From Streptomyces sp. NRRL B-1140 (GTDB lineage Bacteria > Actinomycetota > Actinomycetes > Streptomycetales > Streptomycetaceae), in NCBI RefSeq assembly GCF_001280065.1, contig NZ_LGEA01000122.1, forward strand, positions 1-25,479: 25,479 nt of DNA, read 5' to 3'. A model generated the notes under the pieces. The model was not told the DNA's origin. It did no database searches and worked only from the letters and a program-made list of their open reading frames with translations. The position numbers were made by a program, and so were the translations under genes. This document shows, piece by piece, positions 15,459 through 22,904 of this stretch (within the stretch, counting starts at the first letter, position 1; every line of letters starts with the position of its first letter).

Positions 15459-16517
15459 ATGGCAACAGAGGGTCCGATGCAACCGGCAGCCGGCTCGAGA
15501 AGAGTCACCATCACCGACGTCGCGCGCAACGCGGGCGTGTCCACCTCCGCGGTGTCGAAGGTCCTGCGCAACGCCTACGGGGTGAGCCCGGCGATGCGGG
15601 AGCGGGTACAGGCGGCCATGACCGAGCTGGGCTACCGCCCGCACGCGGCCGCCCGAGGTATGCGAGGCAGCACCTACACGATCGGGGTTCTGCTCGCGAG
15701 CATCCGCAATCCCTTCTACGCCGACCTCCTGGAAGGGGTGGACGCACAGCTGCGGAGTACCGAATACGCGCTGTTCATCGGCTCCAGCGTCTCCTCGGAG
15801 ATGGAGGATCAGACCAAGCTGATCCATGCGATGGTGGACCGGCAGATGGACGGCCTGATCCTGATCGCGCCCGCCGTGCCCCGTTCGGAGGTGGTGCGCA
15901 TCGCGACCGAGGTGCCGACGGTGGTGATCGGCCACCATGACCCCTCGTCGGCGTACGACTGCGTCGTCAACCAGGACGGGGCCGGCGTCGACCTCGTCAT
16001 CGACCACCTGGTCGGCCTCGGGCACCGGGACATCGCCCACATCTCGCATCCGACCGTGCGCGGCAGCCAGTGGGAGCAGCGGCCCGAGCACCACGTCCGG
16101 GCCGCCTACCATGCCGCCATGACCCGCCACGGCCTGGCGGACCTGGCCCGGGTGGTGCAATCCGGGTACTCGGACGAGGGGGGCTACCGCGGCGCGATGG
16201 AACTGCTCGCCTCCGCCTGCCCGCCCACCGCGATCTTCGCCGGGGCGGACGTCGCCGCGACCGGTGTCTTCAGGGCCGCGGTCGAGCTCGACCTGCGTGT
16301 CCCCGACGACCTCTCGATCGCCGGATACAACAACACCTCCATCGCCGCCCTCGCCCCGGTGAGCCTGACCAGCGTCGACCAGGCGGGCGCCATGATGGGC
16401 GAGACCGCGGCCCGGCTGCTGCTGGAGCGCATCGAGAAGCGACGTGACCGCGCGGTCGTCATGGCCTCGACACCGCACCTGGTGGCGCGCGGCAGCACGG
16501 CACCACCCCCCGCCTGA
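15459..16517 (+). CDS. LacI-family regulator of the pectin/rhamnoside locus
   Basis: A 352-residue LacI/GalR repressor. The helix-turn-helix is at about 17-37 (TITDVARNAGVSTSAVSKVL), and the hinge at about 60-69 (RPHAAARGMRG). The sugar-binding domain follows, with IGVLLASIRNPFYADLLEGV, VDRQMDGLILIAP and a late DLSIAGYNN strand. The ATG at 15459 has AAGGGCGAG upstream, and the helix-turn-helix begins soon after it. The gene lies between the divergent ABC operon and the rhamnosidase gene, so it probably represses both and responds to rhamnose or a rhamno-oligosaccharide. The effector is inferred, since ligand specificity cannot be read here. Repeated TAACGTTCC sites upstream suggest autoregulation. 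Confidence 0.92.
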   Translation: MATEGPMQPAAGSRRVTITDVARNAGVSTSAVSKVLRNAYGVSPAMRERVQAAMTELGYRPHAAARGMRGSTYTIGVLLASIRNPFYADLLEGVDAQLRSTEYALFIGSSVSSEMEDQTKLIHAMVDRQMDGLILIAPAVPRSEVVRIATEVPTVVIGHHDPSSAYDCVVNQDGAGVDLVIDHLVGLGHRDIAHISHPTVRGSQWEQRPEHHVRAAYHAAMTRHGLADLARVVQSGYSDEGGYRGAMELLASACPPTAIFAGADVAATGVFRAAVELDLRVPDDLSIAGYNNTSIAALAPVSLTSVDQAGAMMGETAARLLLERIEKRRDRAVVMASTPHLVARGSTAPPPA

Positions 16518-16661
16518 CCGACAGACACGGCCCCTGGCGGCGCGGCGGGCAGCACCATGCCGGCCGGGCGCCGGACCACCGACGGAACGGCGGACGTCCG
16601 CCCGCCCGCGGGAGATTTGCCTGCTGCCCCTCTTGACGCGGCGAACATCTCCCCCTCAGGG

Positions 16662-16675
16662 TTGAGTCGTTTCAA
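16662..16675. promoter_or_regulatory. LacI-type operator of the rhamnosidase gene
   Basis: TTGAGTCGTTTCAA has perfect TTGA/TCAA outer arms around a central CG. It matches the ABC-operon operator GTGAATCGTTTCAA at 12 of 14 positions. It lies 37 bases before the rhamnosidase ATG and 24 bases downstream of a -35-like TTGACG (16633-16638), so it would overlap the promoter or start site. It is the second site of a local LacI regulon. Confidence 0.75.
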
Positions 16676-16712
16676 AAGTAGAACGTTGCACACAACAGGG
16701 AGCGAGGCGGCT

Positions 16713-19517
16713 ATGAGCCCTGAGCGTCCGGAACCCGGCACAACGGTGGGCGCGGTCCGCTTCGAGCACCGGGAGGACCCCCTCGGCGTCGGCACCCCCG
16801 AGCCCCGCCTGTCCTGGCAGGTCCGCACAGCCGACCCCGCCTGGCGGCAGACGGCCTACGAGGTGGAGTTGGACGGTGCCACGACGGCACGGGTCGAGTC
16901 GGCCGAACAGGTGCTGGTGTCCTGGCCCTTCGCGCCACTGCCCTCGCGCACCCGGGCGAGCGTCCGGATCCGGGTGGCTTCCGGGACACGGTGGAGCGAC
17001 TGGAGCGCGCCCGTCGCCGTGGAGACCGGGCTGCTGGGCCCTGACGACTGGACGGCCCACTTCATCACGCCCCGACGCCACGGAGCCCTGGACGCACCCG
17101 CCCCGGAGCTCGTACGGGCGGTCGTGCTGCGGGCGGACGTGGTCTCGGCTCGCCTCTACGTCACCGCTCACGGTGTCTACACCGCGTCCTTGAACGGAGG
17201 CCGGGTCGGCGACGAGGTCCTCGCCCCTGGCTGGACCAGCTACCGTCACCGGCTGCGGTACCAGACCCATGACGTCACCACGCTGCTCAAGGAAGGCGAG
17301 AACACGCTGTCGATCGTGCTCGGCAACGGCTGGTACCGCGGCCGCCTCGGCTGGTGGGGTGCCCGCGCCCTGTACGGAGACCGACTGGCCCTGCTCGCGC
17401 AACTGGAAGTCCGCTACGCCGACGGTTCGGCGGAGGTCGTCGGCACCGACGGGGAGTGGCGAGCCCGGGACACCGGCATCGTCGCCGACGATCTTTACCA
17501 GGGGCAGCGCACCGACCTGCGCTTCACTCCGGGTGCAGCCGACGGCCCGGTGGACGTGCTGTCCGACGAGGAGGCGGACCTCGCGCGGCTCGTCGCGCCG
17601 GAGGGACCGCCCGTCCGCGCCATCGAGGTACTGCCGGCCCTTGAGGTCTGGCAGTCGCCGTCCGGCCGTACCCTCGTCGACTTCGGCCAGAACGTCGTCG
17701 GCTGGGTCCGGCTGCGCCTGCGCGACACCGTGGCCGGCACGGAGGTCACCGTCCGGCATGCGGAGGTTCTGGAGAACGAGGAGCTGTGCACCAGGCCGCT
17801 GCGCACGGCCGACGCCACCGACACCTACCTCTTGGCCGACAGCGCGGAGACAGACCTCGAACCCTCGCTGACGTTTCACGGATTCCGGTACGCCGAGGTC
17901 ACCGGCGTCACCGACCTGAAAGCGGAGGACCTGCGGGCCGTGGTCGTCGGCAGCGACCTGCGCCGCACGGGCTGGTTCTCCTGCTCGGACCGGGATCTGG
18001 AGCAGTTCCACGAGAACGTCGTCCGCGGCACGCGGGGCAATTTCCTGGACGTACCGACCGACTGCCCGCAGCGCGACGAGCGGCTCGGCTGGACCGGCGA
18101 CATCCAGGTCTTCTCCCCCACCGCCGCCTTCCTCTACGACACCGCGGGCTTCCTGTCCTCCTGGCTCGCCGACCTCGCCGCCGAGCAGCACCCCGACGGC
18201 GCGGTGCCGTGGGTGATCCCCGACATCCTGGACGACGCGGCTCCGACCGCGGCGGCCTGGGGCGACGCGGCACCGGTGGTGCCCTGGGTGCTGTACGAGC
18301 GGTACGCCGACCGCGGCGTCCTTGAGCGGCAGTACCCGAGCGCCCGCGCATGGGTCGACAAGATCGCCTCGCTCACCACCGACGGCGTGTGGGCGGGCGG
18401 CTTCCAGTTCGGCGACTGGCTCGACCCGACCGCGCCGCCCGACGACCCGTTCGCCGCCCGCACGCCCGCGGACGTCGTCGCCACCGCGTGCCTGGTCCGG
18501 TGCGCCGACATCGTCGCCCGCACCGCGGAGGTACTGGGCCGCTCCGAAGAGGCCGCACGGTACTCCGCGCTCGCCGAGCGGACCCGGGAGGCATTCGCCC
18601 GGACCTTCGTCACCCCGGCGGGCCGGATCCTGGGCGACTCACCGACCGGCTACGCCATGGCCCTGCAATGGAACCTGCTGCCGACTTCCCGATATCGCGC
18701 CGTGGCCGGCCACCGGCTCGCCGACCTCGTCCGCACGAACGGCTTCAGGATCGCCACCGGATTCGTCGGCACCCCGCTGATGACCGACGCCCTCACCTCC
18801 GCCGGGCACCCGGACCTCGCCCACCGGCTGCTGCAGGAGAAAGGCTGCCCCTCCTGGCTGTATCCCGTGACGATGGGCGCCACCACCGTCTGGGAACGCT
18901 GGGACAGCATGCTGCCCGACGGCACGGTCAATCCCGGCCAAATGACCTCCTTCAACCACTACGCCCTCGGAGCCGTCGCCGACTGGATGCACCGAGCCGT
19001 GGCCGGGCTGGCCCCGGCCACACCCGGCTACCGCGAAATCCGCGTGCGCCCGCTCCCGCACTGGTCGCTCACCCACGCCACGGCCGTGCATCTGACCCCG
19101 TACGGCGAGGCGTCGGTGAGCTGGCGGCGTGAGCACAGCCGCTTCCACCTGCAGGTCGTCGTACCCGTGGGCGCACGGGCCACCGTCCACCTGCCCGGTT
19201 CCGAGCAGCCCCCGGAGGAGGTGGCCCACGGCACGCACTCCTGGATCACCGACGATCCCTGCCCCGCGCCGACACCGTCCGAGGTGGTCACTGTGCGGAA
19301 CCTGATCGACGACCCCCGGCTCTGGGGGCGCACGGCCGGTGCTCTGGCCCGGCACGGTCTGGGCAGCGACCCGGCACAACTGGCCCGGCGACTGGGCCCC
19401 TTCCTGGACCTGCCTGCCCGTCGACTGCCCTCGCTGTTGAACAGGGTCCTCTTCGAGGACGGCGGCGCGGGCGCGGCTGCCGAGCTCGAAGCACTACTGA
19501 ACGGCGGAACGGACTGA
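16713..19517 (+). CDS. GH78 alpha-L-rhamnosidase, intracellular
   Basis: A 934-residue inverting glycoside hydrolase that removes terminal alpha-L-rhamnose. The N-terminal beta domains have the family opening EHREDPLGVGTPEPRLSW and, further on, the GWTSYRHRLRYQTHDV and GNGWYRGRLGWWG stretches of the Bac_rhamnosid_N module. The (alpha/alpha)6 catalytic domain has PTDCPQRDERLGWTGD (Asp455, Glu456, Asp463), which contains the acid residues, and TTVWERWDSM, whose Glu728 matches the catalytic base. There is no signal peptide, so it acts in the cytoplasm on imported rhamnosides, complementing the secreted GH43. ATG at 16713 follows AGGGAGCGAGG; the in-frame ATG at 16557 would place the operator inside the gene. 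The last 60 or so residues form a Leu/Ala-rich helical tail. Full family length. Confidence 0.95.
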   Translation: MSPERPEPGTTVGAVRFEHREDPLGVGTPEPRLSWQVRTADPAWRQTAYEVELDGATTARVESAEQVLVSWPFAPLPSRTRASVRIRVASGTRWSDWSAPVAVETGLLGPDDWTAHFITPRRHGALDAPAPELVRAVVLRADVVSARLYVTAHGVYTASLNGGRVGDEVLAPGWTSYRHRLRYQTHDVTTLLKEGENTLSIVLGNGWYRGRLGWWGARALYGDRLALLAQLEVRYADGSAEVVGTDGEWRARDTGIVADDLYQGQRTDLRFTPGAADGPVDVLSDEEADLARLVAPEGPPVRAIEVLPALEVWQSPSGRTLVDFGQNVVGWVRLRLRDTVAGTEVTVRHAEVLENEELCTRPLRTADATDTYLLADSAETDLEPSLTFHGFRYAEVTGVTDLKAEDLRAVVVGSDLRRTGWFSCSDRDLEQFHENVVRGTRGNFLDVPTDCPQRDERLGWTGDIQVFSPTAAFLYDTAGFLSSWLADLAAEQHPDGAVPWVIPDILDDAAPTAAAWGDAAPVVPWVLYERYADRGVLERQYPSARAWVDKIASLTTDGVWAGGFQFGDWLDPTAPPDDPFAARTPADVVATACLVRCADIVARTAEVLGRSEEAARYSALAERTREAFARTFVTPAGRILGDSPTGYAMALQWNLLPTSRYRAVAGHRLADLVRTNGFRIATGFVGTPLMTDALTSAGHPDLAHRLLQEKGCPSWLYPVTMGATTVWERWDSMLPDGTVNPGQMTSFNHYALGAVADWMHRAVAGLAPATPGYREIRVRPLPHWSLTHATAVHLTPYGEASVSWRREHSRFHLQVVVPVGARATVHLPGSEQPPEEVAHGTHSWITDDPCPAPTPSEVVTVRNLIDDPRLWGRTAGALARHGLGSDPAQLARRLGPFLDLPARRLPSLLNRVLFEDGGAGAAAELEALLNGGTD

Positions 19518-19576
19518 CGACCGCACATGCTGCAGCGGCATCAGGTCCTGATGGGATCTCAGGTGACGCTCATCGC

Positions 19577-19597
19577 CCGCCGTCATGGTGACGGCGG
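19577..19597 (-). terminator. Hairpin at the reductase stop codon
   Basis: CCGCCGTCA and TGACGGCGG form a perfect 9-bp stem with a TGG loop that includes the reductase stop codon (19583-19585). It lies at the end of the P450/ferredoxin/reductase operon and faces the rhamnosidase 3' end. A weaker CATCAG-gtc-CTGATG stem at 19539-19553 may serve the plus-strand gene. Confidence 0.55.
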
Positions 19598-20740
19598 CAA
19601 AGGCGTGGCGGCCAAGGCCCGCAGCGCGGCGACCGGTTTGCGCAGTCCGTAGGCGACCACCGTCGACGTTCCGTCTGCACGGGTCCAGGTCAGCAGTGCG
19701 CGTCCGTCGGCCACGCTGCCCTGCACTGTGGTGGGTTCGCCAAGGAGCGGCAGACGACCGACGATCTTGACGGTGAGACCGGCGACCTCGGTCCAGAAGT
19801 AGTCGTCCTGCGCTGGTCCCGGCGCAGCGAGGCCGAGGGCGGAGGCCGCCGCGGTCCTGCCCTGGGCGACGGCGTTGGACCAGAAGGGCGCACGCCGGTC
19901 GGGTCGTGTGCCGTCGCCGCGGAGGTAGGTGACGTCGCCGGCGGCGAACACGCCGGGCACGGTGGTGGCGCAGGCATGGTCGATGCCGACGCCGAGGCGG
20001 TCGGCGAGGTTCGTCCCTGCCAGCCAGCCGACGCTGGGTACTTCTCCGGCGCAGGTGACCACCAGATCCGCGGTGAGCTCGGTGCCGTCCGGGAGCGCCA
20101 CGCCGCTGACGGGGTCGCCGGTCAGGGTGGCGAAGCCGGTGGCCTGTATGAAGCGGATGCCGTACGCCGCGGCGCGTGCGGTGATCTCGGCGGACAGATG
20201 GTCGCCGAGGATGCGTTCCAGCGGGCGGTCGGCGTCCACGACGGTGACCGGGATGCCGCGGGCGGCACAGGCGCTGGCCACCTCCATGCCCAGGAAGCCG
20301 GCGCCGACCACGATCGCCGACCCGGCGTCCGCCAACCGGGCACGGAGTCGGCGGGCGTCGTCGAGGGTGCGCAGGACGAGTTCGCCCCGCTGCCCGGGGG
20401 CGGCGAGGCGGCGGGCGCCCGCGCCGGTGGCGATGATCAGCGCGTCGTAGCCGACCTGGCGCCCGTCGCCGGTGGTGACGGTGCGGTGCCGGGTGTCGGC
20501 GGCGACGGCGGGCGAGCGGATGACGTCGGCGTCCAGTCCGTCGAGGGCCAGGCCGAGGGTGTCGTCGGCGGCCGGGTCTTTCAGGACGGCTTTGGACAGG
20601 GGCGGGCGCGAGTAGGCGCCGAGTTCCTCTGCACCGATGATCGTGAGGGGCCCGGTGTGGCCGAGGGTGCGCAGGTGCCGAGCGGCGGTGGTGCCGGCGA
20701 GTGACTCTCCGACGACGAGTACCGAGCGCGGTGCGGTCAC
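19583..20740 (-). CDS. NAD(P)H-dependent ferredoxin reductase (FAD)
   Basis: A 385-residue flavoprotein of the rhodocoxin/putidaredoxin reductase type, passing electrons from NAD(P)H to the ferredoxin encoded before it and on to the P450. The N-terminal FAD site is SVLVVGESLAGTTAARHL (Gly11 to Gly16; the second Gly of GxGxxG is Ser). AYSRPPLSK near 42-50 is a hallmark of the family. The NAD(P) site is AIVVGAGFLGMEVASA (Gly146-Gly151), and PGVFAAGDV near 262-270 is the second FAD motif. A C-terminal reductase domain completes it. I chose the GTG at 20740 because its GTGA overlaps the ferredoxin stop and puts the FAD site at residue 7; the longer frame upstream runs antiphase through the ferredoxin gene. 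Electron-donor preference is not visible. Confidence 0.92.
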   Translation of the reverse strand: MTAPRSVLVVGESLAGTTAARHLRTLGHTGPLTIIGAEELGAYSRPPLSKAVLKDPAADDTLGLALDGLDADVIRSPAVAADTRHRTVTTGDGRQVGYDALIIATGAGARRLAAPGQRGELVLRTLDDARRLRARLADAGSAIVVGAGFLGMEVASACAARGIPVTVVDADRPLERILGDHLSAEITARAAAYGIRFIQATGFATLTGDPVSGVALPDGTELTADLVVTCAGEVPSVGWLAGTNLADRLGVGIDHACATTVPGVFAAGDVTYLRGDGTRPDRRAPFWSNAVAQGRTAAASALGLAAPGPAQDDYFWTEVAGLTVKIVGRLPLLGEPTTVQGSVADGRALLTWTRADGTSTVVAYGLRKPVAALRALAATPLPPSP

Positions 20741-20934
20741 GACAGGACTCGCAGGGCGGCGACCGGGCAGGCGTTGACGGCCGCGCGGGCGGCGAGCTGA
20801 TGCTCCTCGGGGACGTCGGTGCCCTCGAAGTGGTAGGTGAGTTCGGCGTCGTCGTCCAGGCTGAAGATGTCGGGGGCCTGGTCGGCACATAGGCCGTGGC
20901 CTTCGCAGCGTGGATGGTCGACGGAGATCTTCAT
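20737..20934 (-). CDS. [3Fe-4S] ferredoxin, P450 partner
   Basis: A 65-residue small ferredoxin. The cysteine pattern is Cys10-x2-His-x2-Cys16 with a distant Cys56-Pro, the CxxHxxC...CP arrangement of actinobacterial [3Fe-4S] ferredoxins that serve P450s. His13 takes the place of the fourth cysteine seen in 4Fe-4S versions. Its opening MKISVDHPRCEGHGLCA is typical. The ATG has GAGGA 7 bases upstream; the stop overlaps the reductase GTG, so the two are translationally coupled. It lies 42 bases after the P450 gene in the same operon. The three genes together make a self-contained class I P450 electron chain. Confidence 0.94.
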   Translation of the reverse strand: MKISVDHPRCEGHGLCADQAPDIFSLDDDAELTYHFEGTDVPEEHQLAARAAVNACPVAALRVLS

Positions 20935-20976
20935 GGTGCTGTCCTCAGCTGTCCTCGAACGGGCGAGCGGCGGGGT

Positions 20977-22161
20977 TCAGGCGGGGATGAGTTCGAGAGG
21001 CAGGCTCTCGAGGCGGTGGATGATGTTGTTCAGGGCCCACTCGGGTGTCCCGGCCACCTCGATGCGGTCGACGCGTTCGACCAGGGCACGGAGCATCGCC
21101 GAGGTCTCCATGCGGGCCAGGCCCTGGCCGGCGCAGCCGTGGGTGCCCTGCCCGAAGCCGAGTTGGCGGGCGGCGTCGCGGCGGATGTCGAAGGTGTCCG
21201 GGTCGTCCCACTCCAGCGGGTCGCGGTTGGCGGAGCCGTAGAGGACCAGCACCCGGGAGCCCTTGGACAGGGGGATGCCCGCCAGTTCCGTGTCGCGGGC
21301 GGCGATACGGGAGAAGGCGCGGATCGGGGACGCGTAGCGGACGACCTCGTTGACCGCTTTCGGGACCAGGTCGGGGTCCGCCTTCAGCAGGCGCCACTGT
21401 TCGGGGTGAGTGGCGAACAGGTGCAGGGCACTGGAGATGGCACTGATGGTGGTGTCCAGGGACGGCGCCAGGTAGTCGATCATCATGGTGGCGCACTCGG
21501 CGGGCATGATCCGGCCCTCGTCGGCGGCGCGCAGCAGGTCGTGGCCCATGCTGCCGTCCAGCACGGACCGGTCGCGTACGACACCGCGCGCGTAGCGCAG
21601 CATGCCGAGGGACGCGGGGAGGGTGCGCGCCGCCTGGCGATTGAACGGACCCAGGGCATCGAAGGTGGCGCCGGCCCAGCGCAGCAGGTGCTCGCGGCCC
21701 TGCTCGGGCCAGCCGACCAGGTCGGGGACGACCGACATGGGCAGCGCCGTGGCGACCTCCACCGCATCCACCGTCCGGCGGGCTACGGCTGCCGCGACCA
21801 CGGCTGCGGCCTGCTTCTCGACCGTCTCCTGCATCGTGCGCAGCGCCCTGGGGGTGAGGCGGTGCGCGAGGAGGGAGCGGCGGCGGGCGTGCTCCTCGCC
21901 GTCACTGAACAGCGTGGTGCCCTGGCCCACGCGGTTGGCGACGGGGTTCAGGCCGACGCCCCCCGAGGAGACGAAGGTCTCGTCGTCCAGCAGCACCTGC
22001 TTGCATTCGGCGTAGCGCGGCAGGGCGTAGACCTTGTGCTTGCTCAGCCGGACCACGGGGCCGAGGTCACGCAGCGCGGCGTAGTGCGGATACGTGTCGC
22101 GGATGGCCGAGGCCGAGTACAGATCGGGGTGGTAGACGGGGATCTGCGTACGCATGGGCAT
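20977..22161 (-). CDS. Cytochrome P450, CYP199-like
   Basis: A 394-residue soluble bacterial P450. The haem-binding loop is GFGQGTHGCAGQGLAR with Cys343 as ligand, the K-helix ExxR is Glu272-Arg275 (NEVVR), and the I-helix has LAPSLDTT with the acid-alcohol pair Asp236-Thr237. DTYPHYAALRDLGPVVRL, SSGGVGLNP, SANRDPLEWDDPD and the ending LESLPLELIPA recall CYP199A enzymes, which oxidise para-substituted benzoates. By my recalled alignment, the carboxylate-binding Arg92 and Arg243 of CYP199A4 are Gly67 and Ile228 here, so the substrate may be different or neutral. The I-helix Ala-Gly is Pro-Ser. The ATG at 22161 has AGGAGG 7 bases upstream; a second ATG two codons later is less well placed. Redox partners follow directly. 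Confidence 0.92.
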   Translation of the reverse strand: MPMRTQIPVYHPDLYSASAIRDTYPHYAALRDLGPVVRLSKHKVYALPRYAECKQVLLDDETFVSSGGVGLNPVANRVGQGTTLFSDGEEHARRRSLLAHRLTPRALRTMQETVEKQAAAVVAAAVARRTVDAVEVATALPMSVVPDLVGWPEQGREHLLRWAGATFDALGPFNRQAARTLPASLGMLRYARGVVRDRSVLDGSMGHDLLRAADEGRIMPAECATMMIDYLAPSLDTTISAISSALHLFATHPEQWRLLKADPDLVPKAVNEVVRYASPIRAFSRIAARDTELAGIPLSKGSRVLVLYGSANRDPLEWDDPDTFDIRRDAARQLGFGQGTHGCAGQGLARMETSAMLRALVERVDRIEVAGTPEWALNNIIHRLESLPLELIPA

Positions 22162-22316
22162 GAAGAGCCCTCCTGAGTGAACCGTGCGAAAGCGAGGGTC
22201 AGGACAAGGCGTGCGGGGCGGGCTGGTCCGTGGATGACTGACGGGAGCGCAGCCTCGGCGAACTCCCGTTCCTTGGCCCGTTGTCCAGACGGGCGCCGTC
22301 AGCGCAACAACTCGCG

Positions 22317-22392
22317 ATGATGAAATAGTCAGGCTTGATGGAATGCGCCGTCAAGGGTTACGGCAGAGAAAAATGATGAAGTCATCAGGGTT
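22317..22392. repeat. Direct repeat pair in the P450 upstream region
   Basis: ATGATGAAATAGTCAGGCTTG (22317-22337 region) and its partner from 22373 share ATGATGAA-N4-TCAGG-N-TTG, with starts 56 bases apart. The second copy includes the palindrome TGATGAAGTCATCA. Paired related half-sites suggest cooperative binding by a regulator not encoded in the window. Confidence 0.45.
22374..22387. promoter_or_regulatory. Candidate operator upstream of the P450 operon
   Basis: TGATGA-ag-TCATCA is a perfect 6-bp-arm inverted repeat with a 2-base spacer, 213 bases upstream of the P450 start. A palindrome in an AT-richer pocket of a high-GC genome is typical of a repressor or activator site. The regulator family cannot be named. 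Confidence 0.4.
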
Positions 22393-22449
22393 GCGGCAGG
22401 GCAGGACGGCTGAGCGAGGAGAAGCACTTCGGGGCCGGCCGGGCATGAC

Positions 22450-22482
22450 GCGTTCCCCAGACGAAGCCGTGTTCGGGAACGC
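22450..22482 (-). terminator. Hairpin after the DoxX gene
   Basis: GCGTTCCC (22450-22457) pairs perfectly with GGGAACGC (22475-22482) around a 17-nt loop, about 70 bases beyond the DoxX stop on the minus strand. It may end the hydroxylase/AacS/DoxX transcript. The stem is short and has no U-tract, so read-through into the P450 operon is possible. Confidence 0.4.
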
Positions 22483-22550
22483 CGAACGGGAAGCCCGTGA
22501 GCCGCCGGGCGTCGACAGCCTCCCGCTCGATGCGGCGCGCCCCCGGGCTG

Positions 22551-22904
22551 TCAGCCGGCCGTGATCGCCACCCCGGCGTACGCCACCGCCGTCAGGGCCA
22601 GTACGGCGGCGGGCAGGGCCCGCACGGGCGGGTCGCCTTGGCGCAGGTGCACCACCGCGGCAGCCACCATGAGCAGAGCCAGCCCGGCAGCGGCGGCCAC
22701 GCCGAGCGGGGCCGAAGCCAGACCGAGCAGCAGCCCGGCGGCCCCGGCGAGCTCCAGCGTGCCGATGATTCGGTAGAGGCCCGTTGACATGCCGACGTGC
22801 GCGGCCGCCTCACGCATGAACGGCACGGCCGCGACCTTCGCCAACCCGAGAGGGAGGAAGACCAGGGACAGCGCGACGGCGAGGATGGTCTGTGCGGTCG
22901 TCAT
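22551..22904 (-). CDS. DoxX-like small membrane protein
   Basis: A 117-residue membrane protein with four predicted helices: about residues 5-27, 45-64, 69-86 and 96-115. The early FLPLGLAKVAAVPFMREAA and the YRIIGTLELAGAAGLLLGL stretch are typical of the DoxX/DoxD-like family. Members occur beside oxidoreductases, but their role is poorly defined: proposed parts include quinone-linked oxidation or membrane redox balance. The ATG overlaps the stop of the acetoacetyl-CoA synthetase gene (ATGA), so it is translationally coupled to it and is the last gene of that operon. This coupling is the strongest clue that it serves the same pathway. Confidence 0.85.
   Translation of the reverse strand: MTTAQTILAVALSLVFLPLGLAKVAAVPFMREAAAHVGMSTGLYRIIGTLELAGAAGLLLGLASAPLGVAAAAGLALLMVAAAVVHLRQGDPPVRALPAAVLALTAVAYAGVAITAG

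Larger units (their letters stand above)
22162..22550. other. Intergenic region upstream of the P450 operon
   Basis: This 389-base gap is less GC-rich around 22310-22390. It holds a palindrome (22374-22387), two related direct repeats (22317-22336 and 22373-22392), a minus-strand -35-like TTGACG at 22354-22349 without a good -10, and a hairpin after the DoxX gene (22450-22482). A plus-strand open frame of about 70 codons starting at 22343 has no recognisable features and overlaps DoxX, so I do not call it a gene. Confidence 0.55.

Noticed and set aside
16589..16602. GGCGGACGTCCGCC palindrome between the LacI-family and GH78 genes
   Set aside because: Perfect but loopless and made of very common GC words; I could not separate it from chance, and the better operator lies at 16662.
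19583..22161. P450, ferredoxin and reductase as part of an antibiotic biosynthetic cluster
   Set aside because: No synthase, tailoring or resistance genes are nearby; the neighbours are catabolic, so a degradation role is favoured, though not proven.
22343..22564. Possible 73-codon gene on the plus strand
   Set aside because: It has no ribosome site or recognisable features, overlaps the DoxX 3' end, and sits on the candidate operator region.
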